NCBI RefSeq assembly: GCF_049965315.1
Contig: NZ_JBMFWL010000002.1
Span: 62,001 to 126,000 of the forward strand
DNA length: 64,000 bases
Direction of reading: 5' to 3'
DNA from: Acidithiobacillus_B sp049965315
GTDB taxonomy: Bacteria; Pseudomonadota; Gammaproteobacteria; Acidithiobacillales; Acidithiobacillaceae
Both the position numbers and the translations under genes were made by a program. The notes below the pieces were generated by a model that saw only the letters and a list, made by a program, of their open reading frames with translations, did not search any database and was not told the origin of the DNA. Below, one piece after another: positions 1 to 7,784 of the stretch. The first letter of the stretch is position 1. Each line of letters begins with the position of its first letter.

Positions 1-347
1 ACCTGGGCGCCTTCGTGCAGATGGGCGGCGCTCCCCAGGACTTCAACCCCGTCCCCTGGTACCTGGGCCTGGGCCTGCGCCTGGGCCATCCCTTCCCGGG
101 CCGCCCCGACGACAGCCTCTCCGTGGGCATGGCCCGGGCCTGGCTGCGCAGCAGCGCCGTGGCCGCGGGCTTGGGGGTGGCAGCGGGCGCGGTACATGCC
201 GCCGAAACCGCCTATGAGATCACCTATGCCGCCAAACTCGGCCCCCATCTCACCCTGCAGCCGGATATCCAGTACATCACCCATCCCGGCGGCATTGAAC
301 CCAATGCCACGGTGGGCATCCTGCGTCTGCACATCGAATTCTTTTGA
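1..347 (+). CDS. Carbohydrate-selective porin, OprB-like, 3' end only
   Basis: Only the last 114 codons lie in the window; the reading frame is open to the left edge. The translation shows alternating aromatic and hydrophobic beta strands, a segment ETAYEITYAAKLGPHLTLQP followed by DIQYITHPGG, and a terminal phenylalanine (IEFF), the usual end of an outer-membrane beta barrel recognised by the Bam machinery. The ETxYE...PDxQYIxHPGG block is the C-terminal signature of OprB-type porins, which pass sugars and other small solutes across the outer membrane. Substrate cannot be judged from this fragment. About 100 bp without a clear terminator separate it from the convergent efflux operon. Confidence 0.72.
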   Translation, partial: LGAFVQMGGAPQDFNPVPWYLGLGLRLGHPFPGRPDDSLSVGMARAWLRSSAVAAGLGVAAGAVHAAETAYEITYAAKLGPHLTLQPDIQYITHPGGIEPNATVGILRLHIEFF

Positions 348-450
348 ATCTGACGATCATGCGCTACGGCATACTTAGGCGCCATGAAGCGCAGGATCTG
401 GCGGAGACGGCAGGATCATTGTTTCCCATGAAAACGACCGTTGGCATCCA

Positions 451-1704
451 CTAACTCGCCGGCGCCACCTCTTCATTCCACAAAACACGGGCGTCGAGCA
501 AGAAGCCATAAGTGGCCTGCAGGGCCGCCAACCGTGCCTCCAAGGCCGCCACCGCCGCCACCCCCGCCTGGCGGCGCGCCAGCAGGAGCCGCTGCAAGTC
601 CGCCTCTCCCAGGGCATAGGCGCGCTGCATCATCTGCGCTTGGCCGGCCATGGCGGCCGCAGCCCGCTGCGCGGCCAAAAAAGCGGCGTGGTTTCCCTCC
701 AGCGCAGCTATCTGACCGGCCACCTGGGCCCTCAGCATCTGCCGCCCTGCGGCCAGGCGATCTTCCGCCACCCGCAGCAGCGCCTGGGTGCGCGCCTGCT
801 CCTGGCCACGCCGGGGGCCGGGGATGGGCATGGTGATCATGCCACCCCAAATCCTTTCGTCACCACCGCGTTCGGAGGCCACAAAGACGGCCAGGGTTGG
901 ATCCGGCCAGCGTTCCGCCCGCGCCCGCGCCGCCGTCGCCCGCGCCCTGGCCACCGCCCTTTCCAGCACCTGCAGGCGCGGGTTGTCCGTCAACACCGCC
1001 CGACGCAAGTCCCCTAGCGCGCCTGTGGGAGGCTGGGGATCACCGAGGGGCGGCGGCGATTGCGTCCCCACGGCGGGAAAGCGTCCATTCAGGACCGCCA
1101 AGGCCATGTCTTTACGGGTCCGCGCTTCCGCAACGCTGCGCATGACCTCCTCCATGTCGGCCTCGGCCGCCTGCACATCCATGGGCGCCGCATCCCCCGC
1201 CTGGAGCCGTTTCTGCACCGCCGCCAGGTTCTCCCCGGCCAGACGCTGCTGCTCCACCAGCAGGCGCTCCCGCTCCACGCTACCCAGCCAGTCCAGCCAG
1301 CTTCCCAGCAACTCGTGGGCCAGACTTAGGCGCGCCTCGGCAAGACCGGCGCGGGCCACGCCCTCCCCCGCGGCACCGATCTGCCGATCCAGCGCCGCCT
1401 TGCCCGGCAGGCGCACAGGGCGTTGCAGGGTCGTCCACCATTCGCCGTAATCGCCCATGCCGCGGACCCAGCGGGATTGCCCCTGGACCTGCACGGAAAA
1501 CTCGTAAGGGCCGCTGGCCAATTCCTCCGCCTCGTAGCGTGCCACCCCCTGCTGGTCCCGCGCCGCCGCCCATAGGGGGCTCTGCGTCAAGGCCTGCTGC
1601 ACCTGTTCCGCCGCCGGCAGGTCCGGAGGGGAAAAGGCCACCGCCGGGGCCTCTGGCGGGGCAGCCAGCAGCAGCAACAGCACGGCAAGCATGCGCTTTC
1701 TCAT
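451..1704 (-). CDS. Outer-membrane factor of heavy-metal RND efflux pump (CzcC/CusC type, TolC family)
   Basis: Predicted 417-aa protein. The N-terminus has a hydrophobic signal segment (MRKRMLAVLLLLLAAP); two long helical, Ala/Arg/Glu-rich repeats follow, as in the two OEP domains of TolC-like trimers that form the periplasmic tunnel and outer-membrane channel. The ATG at 1704 overlaps the stop of the preceding DUF3240 gene as ATGA, which supports this start; the frame is open further upstream, but that part is a shadow of the DUF3240 gene. It is the last gene of the operon, after adaptor, pump and DUF3240, so it should complete a tripartite metal exporter. The family assignment is firm; the metal specificity is unknown. 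Confidence 0.85.
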   Translation of the reverse strand: MRKRMLAVLLLLLAAPPEAPAVAFSPPDLPAAEQVQQALTQSPLWAAARDQQGVARYEAEELASGPYEFSVQVQGQSRWVRGMGDYGEWWTTLQRPVRLPGKAALDRQIGAAGEGVARAGLAEARLSLAHELLGSWLDWLGSVERERLLVEQQRLAGENLAAVQKRLQAGDAAPMDVQAAEADMEEVMRSVAEARTRKDMALAVLNGRFPAVGTQSPPPLGDPQPPTGALGDLRRAVLTDNPRLQVLERAVARARATAARARAERWPDPTLAVFVASERGGDERIWGGMITMPIPGPRRGQEQARTQALLRVAEDRLAAGRQMLRAQVAGQIAALEGNHAAFLAAQRAAAAMAGQAQMMQRAYALGEADLQRLLLARRQAGVAAVAALEARLAALQATYGFLLDARVLWNEEVAPAS

Positions 1705-2006
1705 ATTTCCCCCGCTGCAGGCAATGCCTGTATCCAGTAGTGCAAACCCGCCCCCGCAAAGCGCGCGCGCAGCCGGCCCAGAATCTCCTGGCCCACCGCT
1801 GCACTGAGGAGGGCCTGCACCTGCACCCGCCGCGCCCGCCCCAGCACCTGTTCCCGATCGTCCAGGCGATCCAGCCCCACGCCATGGGCAAACAAGGCGG
1901 TGCTGGTAAAGCGCTGCACGCCCTCCGTCAGCAGTAAAATGTCCAATACTTCCTCTCCCAGGGACTCCGGAAGCAGGAGCGTCAACAAACAAGGTTCCTC
2001 AGACAT
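1701..2006 (-). CDS. DUF3240 family protein
   Basis: Predicted 101 aa, cytosolic-looking, with no signal or membrane helix. It begins MSEEPCLLTLLLPESLGEEV and has a PII-like small alpha/beta look. DUF3240 proteins are repeatedly found next to CzcA/CusA-type pump genes, but their role is not established; a regulatory or metal-sensing accessory role is only a guess. The start overlaps the pump gene's end by 8 bp and its stop overlaps the outer-membrane factor start (ATGA), so the three are translationally coupled. Confidence 0.75.
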   Translation of the reverse strand: MSEEPCLLTLLLPESLGEEVLDILLLTEGVQRFTSTALFAHGVGLDRLDDREQVLGRARRVQVQALLSAAVGQEILGRLRARFAGAGLHYWIQALPAAGEI

Positions 2007-5000
2007 GGAGACTCTCCCCTTTGCCAAAGGCAAAGCGCTGATACAGGATGGGCAGAATGAGCAAGGTGAGGCTGGTCGCCGTGAGCAGACCGCCGATGAC
2101 GACAATGGCCAGGGGCCGCTGGATCTCCGCCCCGGGGCCTGCGGCAAAGAGCAGCGGAATGAGGCCAAAGGCGGTAATGGAAGCGGTCATCAGCACCGGC
2201 CGCAGACGCCGTCGCGCACCCTGCCGGACCACTTCGGCAAGGGCTAGTCCCTGTGCATGCAACTGATTGAAATAACTGACCATAACCACTCCATTGAGGA
2301 CCGCTATGCCCAACAGGGCGATGAAGCCCACCGAGGCGGGCACCGAGAGATATTCGCCCGTCAGCCACAGCGCAAAAATCCCGCCCACCAGCGCAAAGGG
2401 AATATTGCTCATGATGAGCAGCGCCTGGCGCAGCGAGCGGAAGGTGAGGTAGAGGAGAAAGAAAATGATCCCCAGCGCCACCGGCACCACCACCGCGAGG
2501 CGTTTTGCCGCGCGCTGCTGGTTTTCGAACTGCCCGCCGAAGGTCAGGCGATAGCCGGTGGGCAAAGGCACCTGCTGCGCGATCCGCTGTTTGGCCTCGT
2601 CCACAAAGCCCACCAGATCCCGGCCTTTCACCTGGGTCATGACCACCCGGTAGCGGCTGCCCATCTCCCGCTCCACCTTCACCGGTCCGTCGGCCCGCCG
2701 CAAATGGGCGACCGCGGCCAGGGCGATGGCCTGTCCGTCGGGCAGGACCAGGCGCAGACGGGAAAAATCCGCCGGGGAGGCGCGCAAGTCCTCGGGCCCC
2801 CGGACCTGCAAGGGCGTGCGCCGCACCCCCTCCATCACCACCCCCGCCACGCGGCCCTGCACGTAAGCGCGCAGGGCGTCCTCGATGGCGTCGCCGGACA
2901 GGCCGAAGCGACCCGCCGCCAGGCGGTCAATGACCACCTCCTCGTATTGCACCCCCTCATTGCGGGCCGTATAGACATCCTTGGCCCCGGAAATGCCTTT
3001 CAACACCGTTTCCACCTGTCCGGAAAGCCGCTCCAGGGTGGTCAGGTCCGGCCCGAAGATTTTTACCGCCACATCCCCCCGCACCCCCGAAAGCATCTCC
3101 GCGACACGCATCTCGATGGGTTGGGTAAAGCTGAACTGCACGCCGGGGAACTCCCCCAGGACCTTGCGCAGGGCGTCCATGAGCGCCGCCTTGTCGCGCA
3201 TCCGCCAGCGCTCCCGGGGCCGCAAGACCAGAAAGGTATCCGTCTCGTTGAGGCCCATGGGATCCAGGCCGATCTCGTCGGCGCCGGTGCGCGCCACGAT
3301 GCGCTCCACCTCCGGCACCTGCGCCAGGATCGCCCGCTGGATGCGCAGATTGAGCGTTTCATTGGCGGCCAGGCTGATGGAAGGCAGGGTCTCCAGGCCA
3401 ATGACCACCGTCCCCTCGTCCATCTGCGGCATGAAGCTCTTGCCCACCTGGGCATACGCAAAGACCGCCGCCAGCAGGAGCAACATCGCCGGAAACACCA
3501 CCCATGCGGGTCGGCCCAGGGCAGCATTCAGCAGACGCTGATACAGGGCATCCACATGACGCAACAACCAGGGATCTTCATGTTTCACTTTTTTCAGCAG
3601 ATACGCGCTGAGCACGGGAATGGCCGTGAGCGACAGCAGCAGGGAGGCCGCCAGGGCAAAGATGATGGTCAGCGCCACCGGGATGAAGAGCTTGCCCTCC
3701 AGGCCCTGCAGGGTCAGCAAGGGCAAAAAGACGGTAATGATGATGAGCACGCCGACGCTGATGGGGGTCGCCACCTCGCGCACCGCCCGATAGATGAGGT
3801 GCAGACGCGGCAGCCTGCCCGCATAGGGATCGTGGGCCAGATGCTGGACGATATTCTCCACCACCACCACTGCGGCATCCACGAGCATGCCGATGGCAAT
3901 GGCCAGCCCGCCCAGGCTCATGAGATTGGCCGAGAGCCCGAAATACTGCATGAGCAAAAAGGTCATCAAGGCGGCCAGCGGCAGGATCAGAGCGGCGCTC
4001 AGGGCCGCCCGCAGGTTCCCCAGGAAAACGAGCAACAGGAGGAGTACCAGCACCACCGCTTCGCTCAGGGCCTTGCTCACCGTATGCACAGCCTTGTTGA
4101 CCAGATCCGCCCGATTGTAGAAGGCCCGGATCCGCACGCCCTTGGGCAGGGTCGGCCGCAGTTCCGCCAGACGGGCCTCCACGCCCTCCACCACCTGGCG
4201 GGCGTTGGCCCCGCGCAGACCCAGCACCAGACCCTCCACCGTCTCGCCGCGGCCGTTCTCCGTGACCGCCCCCAGGCGCGTGATGGCGCCGATGCGTAGT
4301 TTGGCAATGTCCCCCACCCGCACCGGCACACCCTCGCGATTGGCCACCACGATCGCGGCCAGATCGGCGAGGTCGCGGACGCGCCCCTCCGCCCGCACCA
4401 GCAGGACCTCGCCGCCTTCCTCCAGGCGGCCGGCGCCATCGTTGCGGTTGTTGATGGCCAGGGCCGTCATCAGCGCGTCCATGGAAATCCCCGTCGCCGC
4501 CATGCGGGTCAGATCGGGCACCACCTCAAAACTTTTCAGTTCACCGCCGAGGACATTCACGTCCGCCACCCCCGGCACCGTGCGCAGGGCCGGGCGAATC
4601 ACCCAGTCGAGGAGGCTGCGCCGCTCCATGAGGGAAAGCCCACCCCCCTCCACGGTGAACATGAACATCTCCCCCAGGGGGGTGGTGATGGGCGCCAGCC
4701 CACCCGTCGTCCCCGCCGGCAGGCTGCCGAGAATGCCCGAGAGGCGCTCGGCCACCTGCTGCCGCGCCCAGTAGATGTCCGTGCCCTCGGCAAAGTCCAC
4801 GGTGATGTCCGCCAGCCCGTATTTGCTTACGGAGCGCAGCATGCTTTGCCGCGGCAGGCCCAGCATCTCCGTCTCGATGGGCTGGGTAATGCGGTTCTCC
4901 ACCTCCTCCGGCGTCAGCCCCGGCGCCTTCAGGATCAACTTGACCTGGGTGGTGGAGACATCGGGATAGGCGTCAATGGGCAGGTTTTGGAAGGCCCGCC

Positions 5001-5085
5001 AGCCCGTCGCCACCAGGACCAGCAAGGCCAGGAGGATCAGCAAACGCTGGGCGAGGGCGAATTGAATCAGACGGGAGAGCATCAT
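1999..5085 (-). CDS. Heavy-metal efflux RND transporter (CzcA/CusA family)
   Basis: Predicted 1028 aa, full length for the HME-RND family of proton-driven inner-membrane pumps that move metal cations out through a periplasmic adaptor and outer-membrane channel. Visible: TM1 near residues 8-27; the N-terminal family block PIDAYPDVSTTQV; two large periplasmic loops; and around residue 403 the TM4 motif AIGMLVDAAVVVVEN with the proton-relay Asp. That motif has a VDAA core rather than the DFG...DGA core of classical CzcA proteins, which leans towards Cus-type (Cu/Ag) pumps, but it is not an exact match to either. The start overlaps the adaptor stop as ATGA. The function class is certain, the substrate is not. 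Confidence 0.9.
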   Translation of the reverse strand: MMLSRLIQFALAQRLLILLALLVLVATGWRAFQNLPIDAYPDVSTTQVKLILKAPGLTPEEVENRITQPIETEMLGLPRQSMLRSVSKYGLADITVDFAEGTDIYWARQQVAERLSGILGSLPAGTTGGLAPITTPLGEMFMFTVEGGGLSLMERRSLLDWVIRPALRTVPGVADVNVLGGELKSFEVVPDLTRMAATGISMDALMTALAINNRNDGAGRLEEGGEVLLVRAEGRVRDLADLAAIVVANREGVPVRVGDIAKLRIGAITRLGAVTENGRGETVEGLVLGLRGANARQVVEGVEARLAELRPTLPKGVRIRAFYNRADLVNKAVHTVSKALSEAVVLVLLLLLVFLGNLRAALSAALILPLAALMTFLLMQYFGLSANLMSLGGLAIAIGMLVDAAVVVVENIVQHLAHDPYAGRLPRLHLIYRAVREVATPISVGVLIIITVFLPLLTLQGLEGKLFIPVALTIIFALAASLLLSLTAIPVLSAYLLKKVKHEDPWLLRHVDALYQRLLNAALGRPAWVVFPAMLLLLAAVFAYAQVGKSFMPQMDEGTVVIGLETLPSISLAANETLNLRIQRAILAQVPEVERIVARTGADEIGLDPMGLNETDTFLVLRPRERWRMRDKAALMDALRKVLGEFPGVQFSFTQPIEMRVAEMLSGVRGDVAVKIFGPDLTTLERLSGQVETVLKGISGAKDVYTARNEGVQYEEVVIDRLAAGRFGLSGDAIEDALRAYVQGRVAGVVMEGVRRTPLQVRGPEDLRASPADFSRLRLVLPDGQAIALAAVAHLRRADGPVKVEREMGSRYRVVMTQVKGRDLVGFVDEAKQRIAQQVPLPTGYRLTFGGQFENQQRAAKRLAVVVPVALGIIFFLLYLTFRSLRQALLIMSNIPFALVGGIFALWLTGEYLSVPASVGFIALLGIAVLNGVVMVSYFNQLHAQGLALAEVVRQGARRRLRPVLMTASITAFGLIPLLFAAGPGAEIQRPLAIVVIGGLLTATSLTLLILPILYQRFAFGKGESLHV

Positions 5086-6203
5086 TTACCCCCGCGACTT
5101 TCTTGCCAGGCGCCCTTCAGCGCCACCACGCCGGCCACCGCCACCTGATCGCCGGCGCGCAGATCCCCTTGCACGCGCACCTCCTGAGCGGAAGCGGCGA
5201 TAATGTGTACCGGCCGCACGGCAAAACCCTGGGCGTTGCGGACAAAGACATAGGCCGCGCTGCCCTCCCGTATCACCGCGGCCAGGGGCAGGTTCCAGCC
5301 CTTCTGCTCCGCCCCGGGCAAGGCTACCTGGACAAAGGCGCCCGGACGCAGGGGCGCATCCGCGGGCAGCTCCGCCGTCACCAGCACCGACTGGCTGGCC
5401 ATGTTCCCCTGGGGCGCCATCCGCAGGATGCGCGCCTTGAGGGCCTGGCCCTGCACCGTTACCTCCGCCCCCGGCTGCCAGTGGGCGGAAACCTCCAGGG
5501 GAACCTCGATGCCCAGCCACAGACGACGGAGATCCGCCAGACGCAGCAGGGGATCGGCGGGGGCCACCCGCTGACCGATCCGGGCCTCCAGCGCCAGCAC
5601 TACCCCCGTCCGGGTAGCGCGCAGGGTGACGCCATCCTGCAATCGCCCAGTGCGCTCCACTTCCCGCAGTTCAGCCCTGCCGATCCCTGCCAGGCGCAAG
5701 GCCGATGCGGTCTGGACCAGGGCCGCAGCGGCCTCCTCCCGGGCGGCACGCGCCTCCGCCACCCGCCGCGCCGGGATGATCCCTTCGCCGAAGAGCGCCA
5801 CTTCCCGCCGCGCTGTTTCGTCGGCCAGTCGGGCGCGGCTGGCCGCCTGCAGGTATTGCATCTGCATCTGCCCCAAGTCCGGGCTCTGCAGCCGCAACAA
5901 CGGCGCACCGGCCCGCACCCGCTGTCCGCTCTGCACCAGGACCTGCGTCACCAGACCCGTTACCGGTGCCGTCAACACCAGTTCCTGCTGGGGCGGTACC
6001 AGCACCTGGGCAGGATAGCTCACCGCCAAGGCCTGCGCCCCCTCCTGCAAGGCCATCAACCGCACCCCGAGGGCCTGCACCTGCCCGGCTTGCAGTGCGA
6101 TTTCCTGCCCTTTGGCCTGCACCCCGGCCTGAGCTGCACCGAGCCAAAAGCTCGCGCATCCCCATAAAACACCGCCCAAAACCCGCAAAAGCCTTGCCGC
6201 CAT
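5082..6203 (-). CDS. Periplasmic adaptor (membrane fusion) subunit of heavy-metal RND pump, CzcB/CusB type
   Basis: Predicted 373 aa. The chosen ATG at 6203 is preceded by GGAGAG 7 nt upstream and opens a signal sequence (MAARLLRVLGGVLWGCASFWLGAAQA); an upstream in-frame ATG at 6236 lacks such a site. The body has the usual order: lipoyl/barrel-sandwich half (VTGLVTQVLVQSGQRVRAGAP), helical hairpin around residues 110-175, second lipoyl half, beta-barrel domain, and membrane-proximal domain ending GDQVAVAGVVALKGA. It links pump and outer-membrane factor in the periplasm. It overlaps the pump gene by 4 bp. No N- or C-terminal His-rich or CusB-type Met cluster is obvious. Confidence 0.87.
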   Translation of the reverse strand: MAARLLRVLGGVLWGCASFWLGAAQAGVQAKGQEIALQAGQVQALGVRLMALQEGAQALAVSYPAQVLVPPQQELVLTAPVTGLVTQVLVQSGQRVRAGAPLLRLQSPDLGQMQMQYLQAASRARLADETARREVALFGEGIIPARRVAEARAAREEAAAALVQTASALRLAGIGRAELREVERTGRLQDGVTLRATRTGVVLALEARIGQRVAPADPLLRLADLRRLWLGIEVPLEVSAHWQPGAEVTVQGQALKARILRMAPQGNMASQSVLVTAELPADAPLRPGAFVQVALPGAEQKGWNLPLAAVIREGSAAYVFVRNAQGFAVRPVHIIAASAQEVRVQGDLRAGDQVAVAGVVALKGAWQESRGGK

Positions 6204-6278
6204 GGCGCTCTCTCCATAACCAAACATTCCCGGCACCGCCCTGGGGCAATGCCATTACATCCACCGGCAAAAGGAAGG

Positions 6279-6737
6279 TTAGGGGAAGGCTGGCGGGGCG
6301 CGCGTAAGGATAGGACCGTTACGCCAAAAATCCGGGAGGGGGACGCTGGAGGGAAGGATAGGCGCTGGCCGATCCCTGGCCAGGAGCTTCAGGATCAGCA
6401 GAAAGAGGAACACGCCGGCCAGCAGCGCCGAAGGAGCGGCGCGCTCCTTGACAAAGCTGCCAATGGCGAGGGTATCGACCCCATGGAAACCGCCATCCCC
6501 GAACCAGGCCTGCATGTCCGTAGCCGGCGGAAGGACAGGGGCGGGATCGGCATCCCCCACGGCATTGCCGTCAGCCATGGGGAGCTCATCGGAAGCGTTT
6601 TCATAGAAATGCAGATGCAGACCGCTGCCCGCCGGGGTAAACCCCGTATGGGCATGCACGAAAGGCGCCACCGCCTGCAGGAAAACCAGCAGGACCAATA
6701 GACAGCGCAACATCAGCGGCACAATCCGTTGCATCAC
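6279..6737 (-). CDS. Unknown small membrane or periplasmic protein with His residues, first gene of metal-efflux operon
   Basis: About 152 aa; not assigned to a family. It starts GTG at 6737 (GAGGG 9 nt upstream) or ATG at 6734. It has an N-terminal hydrophobic segment (residues 5-25), then a periplasmic stretch with several histidines (FVHAHTG, GLHLHFYEN) and many acidic residues, and a second hydrophobic segment (about residues 105-120, LLAGVFLFLLILKLL) followed by a Pro-rich tail. The His/Asp/Glu-rich exposed part suggests metal binding, and the position 75 bp upstream of the adaptor gene, same strand, suggests it belongs to the efflux operon. Similar unassigned small proteins precede czc/cus operons in other bacteria; the function here is inference. 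Confidence 0.6.
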   Translation of the reverse strand: MMQRIVPLMLRCLLVLLVFLQAVAPFVHAHTGFTPAGSGLHLHFYENASDELPMADGNAVGDADPAPVLPPATDMQAWFGDGGFHGVDTLAIGSFVKERAAPSALLAGVFLFLLILKLLARDRPAPILPSSVPLPDFWRNGPILTRAPPAFP

Positions 6738-6762
6738 CTTACGCGACCCTCATCAACTTCGC

Positions 6763-6812
6763 TGGATCATAACCCGATAAAGTGGATCATAGCTATCTTT
6801 ATAATGATTATA
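6763..6812. repeat. Direct repeats at about 20-bp period in divergent promoter region
   Basis: TGGATCATA occurs at 6763-6771 and 6783-6791, exactly 20 bp apart; a weaker copy (ATGATTATA) starts at 6804. The copies lie in the AT-rich gap between the metal-efflux operon (minus) and nadK (plus). Two helical turns between copies is what a regulator binding on one DNA face would use. A TATAAT lies at 6800-6805 reading toward nadK, without a good -35 box. Confidence 0.45.
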
Positions 6813-6890
6813 GACCCATGGGAGCATGCCTCCGCCCCCTGGCAAAAAGCATTATTCCCCCTTGGCGCCCTTGCGCGCCCCATGTACGCT

Positions 6891-7784
6891 ATGGCGATGG
6901 AAAAAGCCTTTCAGCGCGTCGTCCTTGTGGGCAAATATCGCGACCCTTCCGTCCTGCCGGGGTTGCGGCGCTTGCGCGCCCTCCTCGCCAGCCTGGGCGT
7001 CGCCACCATCATCGAGTGTCAGAGCGCGGCCCAGCTCGAAAGCGACATGGAGTTGCCCCAGGGGGCCTTCGACGCCCTCTCGCCCGACGGTGACCTCATC
7101 ATCGCCCTGGGTGGTGACGGCACCATTCTCGGCACCGCCCGCCAGGCTGCGGGCAGCGGCGTGCCCATCCTCGGGGTCAATCAGGGGCGGCTGGGCTTTC
7201 TTGCCGACATCTCCATCCACGACATCGAAAAGACCTTGCCGCCCATCCTCGCCGGCCATTACCAAAATGATGCGCGCAGCGTCCTCCAGGCCCAGCTCTG
7301 GCGTGGGGGGCAGTGTCTCCAGAACGGTATCGCCATCAACGAAGTCCTGGTGCACAAGGGCTGCTGCGAGACCATGATCGAACTGCAGGTCCACATTGAC
7401 GGCCAGTTCATCTATACCCAACGCGCCGACGGGCTCATTGTGGCCACCCCCACCGGCTCCACCGCCTATGCCCTGTCCGCCGGCGGGCCCATCGTCAGCC
7501 CCCGGCTCCCGGCCATGGTCCTGGTGCCCATCTGCCCCCACACCCTCAACGCCCGGCCCCTGACCATCGCCGACCAGGTAAGCGTGCAGATCGAGCTCAT
7601 CGCCGGCCGGCAGCCCGCCGCCCTGAGCCTCGACAGCCATGACACCTTTTCCCTGCAACTGGGCGACACGATCCGGATCCGCCGCAGCACCTGCGATGCG
7701 GTCTTCATTCACCCCGAAGACGAGGATTTTTATCAAATCCTGCGGCGCAAACTCCACTGGGCCGCGCTCCCCGGCGAGGATTGA
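6891..7784 (+). CDS. nadK: NAD kinase
   Basis: ATP-dependent phosphorylation of NAD to NADP in the cytosol. About 297 aa from the ATG at 6891; ATGs at 6882 and 6897 are equally possible and none has a clear ribosome site, so the exact start is unsure. Visible: RVVLVGKY at the N-terminus, the catalytic GGDGT motif (LIIALGGDGTILGTA), NxGxxGFL block (GVNQGRLGFLADI), the NE motif (INEVLVHKG) and the substrate motif TPTGSTAYALSAGGPI. The length fits the family (about 290-300 aa). It is followed with zero gap by recN (TGA then ATG), as in many proteobacteria, so the two are surely co-transcribed. Confidence 0.95.
   Translation: MAMEKAFQRVVLVGKYRDPSVLPGLRRLRALLASLGVATIIECQSAAQLESDMELPQGAFDALSPDGDLIIALGGDGTILGTARQAAGSGVPILGVNQGRLGFLADISIHDIEKTLPPILAGHYQNDARSVLQAQLWRGGQCLQNGIAINEVLVHKGCCETMIELQVHIDGQFIYTQRADGLIVATPTGSTAYALSAGGPIVSPRLPAMVLVPICPHTLNARPLTIADQVSVQIELIAGRQPAALSLDSHDTFSLQLGDTIRIRRSTCDAVFIHPEDEDFYQILRRKLHWAALPGED

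Noticed and set aside
2257..4299. 680-codon open frame antisense to the RND pump gene
   Set aside because: Gln/His/Arg-rich composition with no domain; it is the complement of a GC-rich coding frame and overlaps a certain gene fully.
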